From: Chlamydiota bacterium
GTDB taxonomy: Bacteria > Chlamydiota > Chlamydiia > Chlamydiales > Parachlamydiaceae
DNA length: 64,000 nt
Reading direction: 5' to 3'
Assembly: GCA_013287905.1 (NCBI GenBank)
Contig: JABDCW010000002.1
Coordinates: 1 to 64,000, forward strand
Part shown: positions 1 through 9,283 of the stretch, piece by piece
Position numbering within the stretch: the stretch's first letter is position 1
Layout of the letters: every line of letters starts with the position of its first letter
Position numbers and translations under genes: made by a program
The notes under the pieces: generated by a model
Databases searched by the model: none
Seen by the model: only the letters and a program-made list of their open reading frames with translations
Told to the model about the DNA's origin: nothing

Positions 1-1
1 C

Positions 2-409
2 TTACTTGCCGTTCTACATAAAATCATTTTGTACAGCGTCAAGTTATTGGCTGTCATGATGATTATGGTTATTTTGGCAAGCATTGTCGATGTAGGATTT
101 ATTTTGTATGACAAAATTATTTTTACAAGGCCGGTCGGTGTTCTTCATATCGAAAATATTGTTACAGTTCTTGGAGCTTTCCTGGCAGTATTGATTGCTA
201 TCGAGATTTATCATAATATTATCGTGTATCTCAAAGAAGACACAGTCCACTTAAAGCTTGTACTTTCAACAGCCCTGATCGCAATTGCAAGGAAGGTCAT
301 TGTCTTAGACTATTCCATTATTCCCCCTCAAACTATGTATGCCGTTGCCGCATTGGTGATGGCGACAGGAATAGCGTACTGGATTGTATCTTACAAATCA
401 TCGGAATAG
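2..409 (+). CDS. psiE: PsiE-family membrane protein (5' truncated by window edge)
   Basis: Four hydrophobic segments and the short conserved stretch around IENIVTVLGAFLAVLIAIEI match the PsiE (phosphate-starvation-inducible) family of small inner-membrane proteins, whose function is not established. The reading frame is open all the way to the left edge, so the true start lies outside the window; the first internal candidate is a TTG at 29. The gene ends 10 bp from the convergent metK stop, leaving no room for a separate terminator. Family assignment is moderately sure; function is not known. Confidence 0.7.
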   Translation, partial: LLAVLHKIILYSVKLLAVMMIMVILASIVDVGFILYDKIIFTRPVGVLHIENIVTVLGAFLAVLIAIEIYHNIIVYLKEDTVHLKLVLSTALIAIARKVIVLDYSIIPPQTMYAVAALVMATGIAYWIVSYKSSE

Positions 410-419
410 ATTTCTCATT

Positions 420-1592
420 TTAACCAGTTTTGTGTACGGCTTTGATCAATTTTTCAACCCGGTCAGTCTTTTCCCAGGTGAACAGGTCCAAATCGTTTCT
501 GCCAAAATGTCCGCCGAATGCCGTTTGCCGGTAAATAGGACGTATAAGGTCGAGCATTTCAATAATTCCTTTAGGCGATAAATCAAAAACAGAAGGGATA
601 ATCTGATTTAACAGATCTTCGCCGACAACTCCTGTTCCAAAGGTATCTACTTTGACAGAGACAGGATAGGGGACTCCGATTGCATAGGAAATCTGTACCT
701 CGCAGCGGCTTGCAAGTTTAGCCGCCACAATATTTTTAGCTACATAACGGGCCGCATAGGCACCTGAACGGTCCACTTTTGAAGGGTCTTTTCCGGAAAA
801 TGAGCCACCCCCGTGCCTTCCCATGCCGCCATAGGTATCGACAATGATCTTTCTTCCTGTCATTCCGCAATCGGCAGCAGGTCCGCCGATGACGAATCGG
901 CCTGTAGGATTAATATAATACAGGGTATTTTTGTCGATTAATTGGGCCGGAACAATATGCCTGATCAATTGTTTCATATCCCGTTCAATGGTCTTATGTT
1001 CTACCCCCGCGTCATGCTGTGCCGATAATACCACAGTATGCAGCCGTTTTGGGATTGACAAATGATCATATTCGATTGTGATTTGCGTTTTCGCGTCCGG
1101 GCGTAAGTAAGGCAAGGTTTTTGTTTTACGGGCAACCGATAGCTCCATGATGATCTGTTGTGCGAGCATGATTGGCAGAGGCATAAGCTCTTTAGTCTCA
1201 TCGCAGGCAAACCCGAACATCAGGCCCTGATCGCCGGCTCCCATTCCTTTAAATAATCCTTCCCCTTCATTGACCCCTTGGGCAATATCTGGAGATTGTT
1301 TGTTAATGGAAAGCAAGATGCCGCACGAACGGTAATCAAAGCCAAGGGAACAATCATCATACCCAATTGCGCGTATCGTTTGCCTTGCTATCTCCTGATA
1401 ATCGGGATTGGCTAAGGTCGTGATTTCTCCGGTAATCAGGACAATCCCTTTTGTGACAAGCGTTTGGCAAGAAACTTTGGAATTAGGGTCGGCAATCAGA
1501 CAGGCATCGAGTATAGCGTCTGAAATTTGATCGGCAATTTTATCGGGATGGCCTTCAGCCACTGATTCAGAAGTAAATAGAAAACTTTTCAT
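420..1592 (-). CDS. metK: S-adenosylmethionine synthetase
   Basis: MetK makes S-adenosylmethionine from ATP and methionine in the cytoplasm. The 390-residue protein has the family's usual length. It starts with the ATP-binding motif [12 protein letters not shown] and has [10 protein letters not shown] in the middle and the phosphate-binding glycine-rich loop [15 protein letters not shown] towards the C terminus. Chlamydiaceae lack metK and import SAM, so its presence fits an environmental chlamydia. It is monocistronic and convergent with the psiE-like gene. Confidence 0.97.
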   Translation of the reverse strand: MKSFLFTSESVAEGHPDKIADQISDAILDACLIADPNSKVSCQTLVTKGIVLITGEITTLANPDYQEIARQTIRAIGYDDCSLGFDYRSCGILLSINKQSPDIAQGVNEGEGLFKGMGAGDQGLMFGFACDETKELMPLPIMLAQQIIMELSVARKTKTLPYLRPDAKTQITIEYDHLSIPKRLHTVVLSAQHDAGVEHKTIERDMKQLIRHIVPAQLIDKNTLYYINPTGRFVIGGPAADCGMTGRKIIVDTYGGMGRHGGGSFSGKDPSKVDRSGAYAARYVAKNIVAAKLASRCEVQISYAIGVPYPVSVKVDTFGTGVVGEDLLNQIIPSVFDLSPKGIIEMLDLIRPIYRQTAFGGHFGRNDLDLFTWEKTDRVEKLIKAVHKTG

Positions 1593-1702
1593 ATAGGTAG
1601 TTGATAAATTTCGATTTTGCTAAATTAAAAATAATTATATAACAATTGAGGTTTATATGACCAGTAAAATTAGCGGGGATGTTTATCGGGATCATGTAAA
1701 TC

Positions 1703-1731
1703 TTGTAAAATAATGATATTATCTATATAGT
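1703..1731 (+). promoter_or_regulatory. sigma-70-type promoter for the MFS gene
   Basis: TTGTAA (1703-1708), a 17-bp spacer and TATAGT (1726-1731) lie about 50 bp before the MFS start codon in the metK/MFS divergent gap. Prediction from sequence only. Confidence 0.4.
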
Positions 1732-1783
1732 AGAACTGCAATTAGTCGGATTTACAACCAATATTATACAAAGTCATTTAAGT

Positions 1784-2989
1784 ATGTCGCAACTCATGCT
1801 GATCATCTCCGTGGCGGCGATGTGGACTAGCCATTTCCTTGTCGATATGATGATCGGCATCTGGCCGCTCTTTAAATCAATTGCCCATCTGGACATTGCT
1901 GTAGCAGGACTGATCGGAGGTCTTTGCGCCTTTTTTGGTGAAGGGATGCAAATTTTATTTGGATCTCTTTGCGACCGGGGTTATCGAAAGATATTGATCA
2001 TATCTGGTCTTATAGCCACAACAACAAGTGCTTATCTGATCTATACCGACCTCTATCTTGGCCTCTTTTTGCTTTATTTTTTTACATGTCTCGGGTCTGC
2101 AGCATTTCATCCATCAGCTGCAAGTCTTATAGGAGATCTTCCATCGAAGAATAAAAATATTTTAATAGCAATATTTACTTCCGGAGGGTATTGCGGCATG
2201 GCTGTCAGCCAGATTATATTTGTCCAGGCTCAAATCTGGTTTGACGGACAAATAGCCTTGCTTGCTATACCTGCGATCGTCATTGCAGGGTTGATCGCTT
2301 GCAGCTATATTGGAAGTAAACAAATAATAAACCCACATCAAAATAATAAACACTTTGACTTGGGCGCTTTTTTTCAATTTTTCCGGCAACAGCCTTTGCG
2401 CATGCTTTACATAACACAATTATGCAGCGCAATTATGTTTTGGGGCATATTGTTCCTGCTTCCGGAATTTCTCTTAAGCCGGGGATTTGAAGACTGGATC
2501 GCTTTGGGGTGGGGGCATTTTTGTTTTGTGCTGGGCGCTGTGGTCATGATCATCCCGGCGGGATATTTAGCTGATTATTACTCTGAAAGAAAGGTGGTAT
2601 TAGCTATGATAGCCGTTGCTATGAGCGCTTTTTGTTCCCTTTTATTCTTTCCTTTTCTCGATTCGTTTTCGGTTCTTGCCCTTTTATTCATTTTAGGGGC
2701 CGCAAATGGCGCTGTCAATCCAATTGTTGTTGCATTTGGCGGGCATTTACAACCGAAGCAAAAAGGACTCGTCAGCGCATTTTTAATGGGAATTGTCTGG
2801 TGTGTTGCTGAGCCGGTCGGGCAAATGGGGGGAGGATTTTTAGCAACCTGTTTTGAAAGCGATGCCCCTGCAAAATCATTAGCTATCCTTGGAATCACCT
2901 TTGTTATTGGTTTAATGGCAGCATATCGTTTACCGGAAAAAGTCGTCGATCTCAACACCGAAACAATTCCCTTAAGCTATGTAGAATAG
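1784..2989 (+). CDS. MFS transporter, Fsr (fosmidomycin-resistance)-like
   Basis: A 401-residue polytopic protein with about 12 hydrophobic segments. Its first half has the MFS loop GSLCDRGYRK between helices 2 and 3, and AFHPSAASLIGDLPSKNK resembles the AFHPEGA segment of Fsr-type exporters. The second half carries a second loop, YLADYYSERKVV. It is probably a drug or metabolite antiporter in the inner membrane; the substrate cannot be read from sequence. The secreted repeat protein starts 8 bp after its stop, so the two are probably co-transcribed. Confidence 0.75.
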   Translation: MSQLMLIISVAAMWTSHFLVDMMIGIWPLFKSIAHLDIAVAGLIGGLCAFFGEGMQILFGSLCDRGYRKILIISGLIATTTSAYLIYTDLYLGLFLLYFFTCLGSAAFHPSAASLIGDLPSKNKNILIAIFTSGGYCGMAVSQIIFVQAQIWFDGQIALLAIPAIVIAGLIACSYIGSKQIINPHQNNKHFDLGAFFQFFRQQPLRMLYITQLCSAIMFWGILFLLPEFLLSRGFEDWIALGWGHFCFVLGAVVMIIPAGYLADYYSERKVVLAMIAVAMSAFCSLLFFPFLDSFSVLALLFILGAANGAVNPIVVAFGGHLQPKQKGLVSAFLMGIVWCVAEPVGQMGGGFLATCFESDAPAKSLAILGITFVIGLMAAYRLPEKVVDLNTETIPLSYVE

Positions 2990-2997
2990 GACAGTTC

Positions 2998-5154
2998 ATG
3001 CACTCTCGTTTATTAGTAATCTTGTTAATAACACTTTTTTTCTATCCCAAGGAAGAATTAAAAGCGGATGCATCGGTTGCTGATAATGATCAGCTCTTGA
3101 CAAAACTAAAAACACGTCAGCCAAATAACATATTAGAAATTTTAGACACATTTCCGGACGGGTCGCCGATGACGGTCTTATTATTGGAACCGAAGTCTGG
3201 TTCTTCCGATTGCTCTCCAGTCAAACTGCTTACCTACAATATAGAGGGAGATCTCCATAACGAGACAGATGTGGTTCCCTTAGAGGGAGAAAACGGCGCA
3301 TTTGAGCTTCATGGTCCATCAGTTACCTATTACTCTTATAATCGGGTTGAGCAAATTTGCTTTTATTGTCATGGCGAGTTGTATGGAACGGTAAAAACAT
3401 ATTACCCGAATGGGCAGCTGCAATCGGTCGTGGAAGTCCGCGATAATCGCTATCACGGTTTATTGGAAAAATTTTACGAAAATGGCGATCTTGCCGAATC
3501 GGTTCATTATGCCGAAGGGAAGAGGTCCGGAACAAAACTTTGTTATTATCAGGGGCAAAAAAAGGCCAGCAGTGAGCAGTACAAAAACGATTTGCTGCAT
3601 GGAGAAAGAGTGGAATGGTATCCGGATGGTAAACAAAAAGGGTTGTTTTTGTATCACAATGGATTATTGAATGGTACTTACAGCAACGTTGCATCGACGC
3701 TGTTTCATCCAAATGGCCTGATTTTAGAGGAACAAGATTTTCGGCAAGGGCAGCGCTTTGGGCCAAGAAATGTTTTTTTGTCCAATGGCGAAAAAGATCC
3801 TGCAGAACCTGTTCCAGCTAAGGAAGGCATTTCCCTCCCCGATGATGGAGAATATTTGGAGCGGCACCCCAACGGACAAATTTATCGAAAGTATTTGTAT
3901 AAAGATGCCATGTTTGATGGCTTAAACCAGGAATTTTATGCCACAGGTCAACTGAAACTTCGTGTCCTATATAAAGATAAGAAAAAACACGGGTCTTATG
4001 AAGAGTGGTTTGAAGATGGCAGACAAGCCGTTTCGATCCTTTTTGACAACGGATTGAAAAGCGGGATGAGCACTACATGGCATCCGAATGGTCAAAAAGC
4101 CTCAAGCGGTATGTTCCGGAAGGGAAATCCCGAAGGTTTGTTTCAGGAATGGTTTGAAAATGGTTCTTTATCATCTGAACGAAACTTTATCATCACCAAA
4201 GAAGGCAGTTGCCTCGATGGCGATGTGTCTATTTGGCATCCCGATGGGACGCTTGCGGAAATTTCTCATTTTTCTGCCGGTGTGCCGGTTAAGGAACATC
4301 TCATATATTATCCTCGCCAAGAAGGGTGTCAGGACAACCAATTAAGCCGAAGCATGCACTATTCCAATGGCAAGCCCGATGGGGAATGTTCAAGCTTTTA
4401 TCCCAATGGAATGACACATGCGTTAATCAACTATCGCAGCGGGGTTCTTCATGGAAAAAAGGCGTTATGGGACCAAAATGGTACGCTCATCGAAGAAGCT
4501 CATTATGTTGACGGATTACTGGAAGGGTCTTCTTTCTTGCGAAAGGGAGATGGGAAGGAGGTTGTCAGCCACTATAAAAATAACCGTCTGCACGGCGACA
4601 TGCAGGTTTTTTATCCCCGCCAGGAATCACTTGAAAAGGTAATCGCTCTACAGGCAACGTATGTCGATGGCCTGGCCGAAGGGGATATGGTCGAATTTAG
4701 TCCCAAAGGCTCTAAACAATCGGTGACACCATATAAAAAAGGGGAAAAGGAAGGGGTCATGCTCCTATTTTCCGATCGGGGAAAGGTGGCTGTTTCCGTT
4801 GAATTCCATAAAGACAAGCTTAATGGAATGGCCTACGAATATCATCCAAATGGCCAGTTAAAGAAACAAGTGCTATTTGCCGATAACCAAAAGGAAAACG
4901 AAGAGAAGGCCTTTTATTCTAATGGACAACCCGCTTCTTTGACAAATTATTCAAAAGGATTAATCAACGGGATAACCAAACAATGGAATAAGGAAGGTGT
5001 CTTGATCTTTGAAGCAGATTATGTTCAAGGTAAAAGGCATGGGCGTTTTAATAAGTATGACCAAAATGGCGACCCCATTGTTCTGCAATTATATGAAGAT
5101 GATAAGCTGATCCAGAAAGAGAGCAAACAAAGTAGTCAGGGCGTCTCGCCCTGA
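2998..5154 (+). CDS. Secreted MORN-like (YwqK-type) repeat protein
   Basis: The N terminus is a Sec signal peptide (residues 1-24, ending around KADA). The remaining roughly 690 residues are about 20 copies of a degenerate repeat with the core YHPNGQLK...Y..G...G, the MORN_2/YwqK type. The repeats form a long beta-sheet superhelix, and proteins like this are common in chlamydiae and Bacteroidetes. An exported scaffold or effector role is inference; there is no catalytic signature. The last codons (SSQGVSP) are supplied by a hairpin repeat that has invaded the 3' end (5135-5155). Confidence 0.8.
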   Translation: MHSRLLVILLITLFFYPKEELKADASVADNDQLLTKLKTRQPNNILEILDTFPDGSPMTVLLLEPKSGSSDCSPVKLLTYNIEGDLHNETDVVPLEGENGAFELHGPSVTYYSYNRVEQICFYCHGELYGTVKTYYPNGQLQSVVEVRDNRYHGLLEKFYENGDLAESVHYAEGKRSGTKLCYYQGQKKASSEQYKNDLLHGERVEWYPDGKQKGLFLYHNGLLNGTYSNVASTLFHPNGLILEEQDFRQGQRFGPRNVFLSNGEKDPAEPVPAKEGISLPDDGEYLERHPNGQIYRKYLYKDAMFDGLNQEFYATGQLKLRVLYKDKKKHGSYEEWFEDGRQAVSILFDNGLKSGMSTTWHPNGQKASSGMFRKGNPEGLFQEWFENGSLSSERNFIITKEGSCLDGDVSIWHPDGTLAEISHFSAGVPVKEHLIYYPRQEGCQDNQLSRSMHYSNGKPDGECSSFYPNGMTHALINYRSGVLHGKKALWDQNGTLIEEAHYVDGLLEGSSFLRKGDGKEVVSHYKNNRLHGDMQVFYPRQESLEKVIALQATYVDGLAEGDMVEFSPKGSKQSVTPYKKGEKEGVMLLFSDRGKVAVSVEFHKDKLNGMAYEYHPNGQLKKQVLFADNQKENEEKAFYSNGQPASLTNYSKGLINGITKQWNKEGVLIFEADYVQGKRHGRFNKYDQNGDPIVLQLYEDDKLIQKESKQSSQGVSP

Positions 5155-5225
5155 CTTCGTTGTGTTTTAGGGCAAGACGTCCTAGTTACCTTGATCATAT
5201 GAAAAACTCGCCCATCGCATTATAT
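5135..5225. repeat. Hairpin repeat with AGGGCG stem and GCGATGGGCGAG end
   Basis: Positions 5135-5143 and 5147-5155 form a perfect 9-bp stem (GTCAGGGCG/CGCCCTGAC) around a TCT loop. A second arm follows, and the element ends with AAAAACTCGCCCATCGC (about 5203-5219). The same end, inverted, occurs at 27353-27369 before a related GTAGCCAG hairpin. The GTAGCC...GGGCGCGAAAGCCCTG core recurs at about 39286 and 44275. It overlaps the stop codon of the preceding gene. Confidence 0.6.
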
Positions 5226-5306
5226 TTTAAAGACCAATTTAAAAATTTATTTCCAAAAAAATCTACGATTGCATAGGATGCATCTAAAGCATTAATGGGG
5301 GAAATA

Positions 5307-6791
5307 ATGAAAACATGCCAAATCGCCAGGCTGCTAGCTTGTTTTTGTCTTACAGTTGGAATGGGATGGAACGCTGCAATTTATGCCGACAACCAAACTC
5401 CAACAGTCAGTCCAGTCCTTCCGGACAACTCTTTGCCATTCGACATTAAAATAAAAGTTGCCGATTTTTCACTCCCTGTAGGAGTCCAGTCATACATCCA
5501 TGGAATATATAACGATAAATGGCTAATCATTACCGGCAGGATGGGGGGGCTTCATGGATTTGTTAATAACAGTACAAATAATTTTCCGGTAATTGAACAA
5601 AATACCACTGTTTTTGTCATCGATCCCATCAGGAAACAAACCTATACGCGTTCTCTGCTCGATCCGCAATCGGGGCTCACTCAAGCACAGGTCGATCTCC
5701 TGTCAGTAACGGCGGCGCAAGGGTATCAGTCGGGTAAAACGCTATACATTACGGGTGGATATGGAGTCGATTCATCAACGGGAAATCTTAACACAAAAAA
5801 TTCGTTGACAGCTATCGATATTCCTGGGCTTATTCATTGGGTGACGAATCCAAGTCCCGGTGAAACAGCTGCACAGTATATCCGTCAAATTTTCGACAAT
5901 ATTTTTAAGGTTACCGGCGGGTACATGAATCAGGTGGACTTTGGTCCTACTCTGTTGATTTTTGGACACGAATTCAATGGGTTCTATCACGATCCTCTTC
6001 AGGTTCCCCCTGTATTTCAGCAATATACCGAACAAGTGCGCCGTTTTAATATCATCGATGATGGGGTTACCCTCTCATTTACTCCTGAAAACCCTTTGCC
6101 ATCAACTCCTGATCCAAATTACCGCCGCAGGGATTTAAACGTTGTTCCCATTGTGAAAAAGCAACATCATCACAAGCTGGAATTTGAGTTTGCGGCCCTT
6201 TCCGGTGTCTTCACCTTAACTGACGGAATTTGGACTGTTCCTGTGGAGATTACTGATCAAGGAAATCCTTCGATGGCAGATCCAAATCTTGCCTCTACCT
6301 TTAAGCAAGCAATGAATGGCTATGACTGTGCTACTTTTGGCATGTTCTCAAAACATACAGGTGACATGTACACCATCCTGCTGGGAGGAATGAGCTTTGG
6401 GTTTTTCGCAGAGACAACAAATGGCTTTGTTTTCGAAACCGATCCTGAAATTCCATTTATCAGCCAAACTACAACAATTCGAACAGATAAACGAGGTAAA
6501 TATACGCAATATTTCATGAAGGATGGAGGGTTTCCTTTTATTGCCTCTACAACGGCCAACCCGGGCAATCAGCTCCTTTTTGGTTCCGAATGCGAAGTAT
6601 TCTTCCTGGACCGCATTCCAAGATACTGCAATGATGTCATCAAGCTGGATTGTATTAAAAAGCGGACGCTTATTGGATATATTGTAGGGGGAATTGCAAG
6701 CACCTTGCCAAACACAAACACACAAGCCGATTCCTTCCCTTCCACATATATTTTTGAAATTTACGTCGAACCCAAACACTGCAAGGACTAA
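5307..6791 (+). CDS. Secreted kelch-like beta-propeller candidate
   Basis: I do not recognise this protein. It begins with a clear Sec signal peptide ending near IYADN. The mature part has recurring short strands that end in paired glycines (IITGRMGGLHG, LYITGGYGVD, LLIFGHEFNG, TILLGGMSFG, LLFGSECE, GYIVGGI), the spacing expected of kelch-type propeller blades. The start at 5307 is preferred over the in-frame ATG at 5295 because GGGGGA lies just upstream of it. A secreted or surface role is likely; a kelch fold is inference. Confidence 0.55.
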   Translation: MKTCQIARLLACFCLTVGMGWNAAIYADNQTPTVSPVLPDNSLPFDIKIKVADFSLPVGVQSYIHGIYNDKWLIITGRMGGLHGFVNNSTNNFPVIEQNTTVFVIDPIRKQTYTRSLLDPQSGLTQAQVDLLSVTAAQGYQSGKTLYITGGYGVDSSTGNLNTKNSLTAIDIPGLIHWVTNPSPGETAAQYIRQIFDNIFKVTGGYMNQVDFGPTLLIFGHEFNGFYHDPLQVPPVFQQYTEQVRRFNIIDDGVTLSFTPENPLPSTPDPNYRRRDLNVVPIVKKQHHHKLEFEFAALSGVFTLTDGIWTVPVEITDQGNPSMADPNLASTFKQAMNGYDCATFGMFSKHTGDMYTILLGGMSFGFFAETTNGFVFETDPEIPFISQTTTIRTDKRGKYTQYFMKDGGFPFIASTTANPGNQLLFGSECEVFFLDRIPRYCNDVIKLDCIKKRTLIGYIVGGIASTLPNTNTQADSFPSTYIFEIYVEPKHCKD

Positions 6792-6818
6792 TTACACAAT
6801 CAAAATCAAATAGGGTTA

Positions 6819-7053
6819 CGTGCCCGTGAGCGTGCCCGTGCCCGTGCCCGCATCCTATTACCCATAAGTCTAATTAACAATTCAACGCAGAGGCACGGAG
6901 ACGCTGAGACGCTGAGGAAAACAGGATTTAATTTTGAATATTCTCTCTTGCCTCCGCGTCTTTGCGTCTCTGCGTTTATCCATCGATGTTACGTTGCAGA
7001 CAGATATTTTGCGACTTATGGGTAAGAGCATGAGGGCAGGAGCACGGGCACGA
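6819..7053. repeat. Nested palindromic repeat element, complete copy
   Basis: The outer arms are GTGCCC-type hexamer repeats (6819-6850 and, inverted, 7034-7053). Inside lie terminal inverted repeats CTATTACCCATAAGTC (from 6855) and GACTTATGGGTAA (to 7025). Inside those are arms built of 8-9-bp units (TTCAACGCAGAGGCACGGAG and its inverse, CTCCGCGTCTTTGCGTC). The centre contains GGAAAACAGG, which is shared with other copies. It fills the gap between convergent genes. Related copies are at 27432, 35497, 39105 and 63008. Confidence 0.8.
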
Positions 7054-7080
7054 ACCACTTTTTCAGTTACGGGAAGTCTA

Positions 7081-8037
7081 TTACAAAAGGCCTGATCTGA
7101 CAAGATCGTGCATTTTGAGGATGCCGACAACTTGGGCGTCCCCATTGAGCACTGGCAAAACCGTAACAGGCCGGTCTTTTTCCATTAAAATGAGAGCCTC
7201 CGTCGCCATCGTGTCGGGAGTCACTGTTTTTGGATGGTGTGTCATCAGCTCGCCAAGCGGGATATTCAGGGCGCCTCCGCCATATTTTTGCAAACAACGC
7301 CTTAAGTCGCCATCGGTAAAAATGCCTTTTAACACTCGCGTGTGATCGACAATTAATATGCATCCACATGCTTTGTTGGATAATTCTACTAAACAATCGA
7401 CAAGAAGATGATCGGGCGCTCCCGTGGGAATCTCATCATTTGTCAGCATCAAATCCCTGACCCGGTAAAATAATTGGCGGCCTATTTTTCCCGAAGGGTG
7501 GTTTAGCGCGTATTGTTCTATACTGAATTGTTTTTTTTTCATGAGAGCAATGGACATCACATCTCCAAAAATCATTTGAGCTACCGAAGATGTCGTTGGG
7601 GCGAGGTTAAAAGGGCATAATTCCTGATCGACCGGCAAAATAGCAACCATATCGGCCTTTTTTGCCAGTTGACTATTTTTGTTCCCGACAATAGCAATGG
7701 TCCTTACCCCGCGATTCCTGACAAAGGGCAATAACTGCAATAATTCATCGCTTTCGCCGCTTTTGCTGAACATCATAAAAATATCATGAGACTGGACGAT
7801 TCCAATGTCTCCATGCAGCGCATTAGACGGGGAAAGGAAAAAAGCCCTTGTACCGGTTGAAGTCAGGGTCTGGGAAATTTTTTCAGCAACAAGGCCGCTT
7901 TTGCCTACGCCCGACAGAACAATCGAACCCTTGCATTGATGCAGCACATCAATAATATGGTTCATTGCATGAATATCGAGATTGTCGAAAAAAAAGTTTA
8001 AATAATCTTTTTCTTGTTTAAATAGTTCTTGCAGCAT
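7081..8037 (-). CDS. kdsD: Arabinose-5-phosphate isomerase (KpsF/GutQ/KdsD)
   Basis: KdsD interconverts ribulose-5-phosphate and arabinose-5-phosphate, the first step to KDO for lipopolysaccharide. The 318 residues comprise an N-terminal SIS domain (about 30-165, with GVGKSGLVAEKISQTLTSTG and FSKSGESDELL) and a pair of CBS domains (about 200-318). This is the normal length and layout. It is the last gene of a minus-strand run dksA-lspA-unknown-kdsD with short gaps. Confidence 0.93.
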   Translation of the reverse strand: MLQELFKQEKDYLNFFFDNLDIHAMNHIIDVLHQCKGSIVLSGVGKSGLVAEKISQTLTSTGTRAFFLSPSNALHGDIGIVQSHDIFMMFSKSGESDELLQLLPFVRNRGVRTIAIVGNKNSQLAKKADMVAILPVDQELCPFNLAPTTSSVAQMIFGDVMSIALMKKKQFSIEQYALNHPSGKIGRQLFYRVRDLMLTNDEIPTGAPDHLLVDCLVELSNKACGCILIVDHTRVLKGIFTDGDLRRCLQKYGGGALNIPLGELMTHHPKTVTPDTMATEALILMEKDRPVTVLPVLNGDAQVVGILKMHDLVRSGLL

Positions 8038-8058
8038 AGGGGGTGCCTTTTTATTGTT

Positions 8059-8754
8059 TCATAAATGAACACTAATCTGTTTTGCAATTAATGATGGATG
8101 ACGGTTGATCCAGTGCAAACATTGGTGGCCTATTCGCATGGGTACGTTTGTCTTTGTGCCCTCTGCCAAAAAGGGGGTGGGGATAGTTTCGTGACGCACC
8201 CATTTTTGACAGGCCCGGAATAATGCCAAATTAGGGAATTCATCAGGATCGCGGACAGGAATAATTTGTTTAGAAACCGGATCTTGGCATATTTGAGGAA
8301 AAGAGCATTGAAGCCCCCATGGGATATTTTGCATTCCAAACCCCATGGTACGAAATTTTTTATCTGTTGTCGAATAATCGACAGTAAGAGGCTGCATTTG
8401 GATCACTGGTTTGGCAATGCGGATTAATTGCCTGCCCTCGCCAACATCGACAGCATACAAAGAGTCAGGTGTAGTAGAGATCGCCGTGGAGAATATTTGT
8501 TGATAACTGTCAACAGGAGGCAGTTGGCCCGATTTTAAAGATTCGATATAACTTTGATAGCAATGCAAAAAATCATCCGGAGTATAGACTCCCTCGCCTC
8601 TCAAAAAAACTTTTCCGCATGAATACAAGAAACAAGGGCCCATGGCTTCAAACAGCCTGCTCATTTCATCAAAATCGAGTAGAAATTGAAGATGCAGCCA
8701 TTTTGAAGCTTCAAGAGGTTTTTCCTGGACTGTGCTAATCCGTAGCATGTTCAT
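8059..8754 (-). CDS. Conserved-looking protein of unknown function
   Basis: A 231-residue soluble protein with no signal peptide or membrane segment and no motif I recognise. It is rich in aromatic residues and Cys/His in the middle (GFGMQNIPWGLQCSFPQIC). It starts 5 bp after lspA and ends 21 bp before kdsD, so it belongs to the envelope-related operon. It may be a lineage-specific chlamydial protein; that is a guess from context. Confidence 0.6.
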   Translation of the reverse strand: MNMLRISTVQEKPLEASKWLHLQFLLDFDEMSRLFEAMGPCFLYSCGKVFLRGEGVYTPDDFLHCYQSYIESLKSGQLPPVDSYQQIFSTAISTTPDSLYAVDVGEGRQLIRIAKPVIQMQPLTVDYSTTDKKFRTMGFGMQNIPWGLQCSFPQICQDPVSKQIIPVRDPDEFPNLALFRACQKWVRHETIPTPFLAEGTKTNVPMRIGHQCLHWINRHPSLIAKQISVHL

Positions 8755-8759
8755 GTTAT

Positions 8760-9281
8760 CTAAGGTTTAAGAGATCGTGAAGGCGAGTTTTTAATGCTTG
8801 TTCGGGCAAGCCCCAAGCCTACTACACCAATAAAAATTGCACTGTCTGCAACATTAAAAATAGGGCAATCATATCCCCATAGGACAAAATGGAACATATC
8901 GATCACATGTCCGTATAAGTAATAGTCACAAATATTTCCCAGGGCGCCGGCAATGATCAGGGCAAAGGGTATTCTCCAGTTTTTGTAAGGATTAAACCAA
9001 ATGGAGTAAATTAACAAACTCGCAATCAGGAAAATCCGAAAATAAAGCAGAGGGACCTGATATTGAGAAAACAGACCCCAGGCAGCTCCCGAATTAATTT
9101 GATGGGTTAATGAAAATTCTATTCCAAAGAAGTTTTTAAACACTCCAATGCCCCCATAGGGGTACCATGACCAGCTATTTCTCATCAGGGGCAGGTAGTG
9201 GCTTGTGTACCATTTAAAAAGAAAATCGGTGAAAAAAACGGATATTCCTAAAATAAAAGGGGTGCGATAGAAACCCCTCAT
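8760..9281 (-). CDS. lspA: Lipoprotein signal peptidase (signal peptidase II)
   Basis: LspA cleaves the signal peptide of diacylglyceryl-modified prolipoproteins in the inner membrane. Four hydrophobic segments are present, with the two aspartate motifs: GALGNICDYYLYGHVIDM contains the first catalytic Asp, and FNVADSAIFIGV contains NVADS with the second. The start is either the ATG at 9281 or a TTG at 9287; the latter overlaps the dksA stop as TTGA and lies 5 nt after AAGGA. Both imply translational coupling with dksA. The dksA-lspA order is that of Chlamydia. Confidence 0.95.
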   Translation of the reverse strand: MRGFYRTPFILGISVFFTDFLFKWYTSHYLPLMRNSWSWYPYGGIGVFKNFFGIEFSLTHQINSGAAWGLFSQYQVPLLYFRIFLIASLLIYSIWFNPYKNWRIPFALIIAGALGNICDYYLYGHVIDMFHFVLWGYDCPIFNVADSAIFIGVVGLGLARTSIKNSPSRSLKP

Positions 9282-9283
9282 GA

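Noticed and set aside
6819-7053. CRISPR-like array from the repeated GTGCCC units and arms
   Set aside because: Units are too short, there are no unique spacers and no cas genes; inverted symmetry shows a palindromic element.
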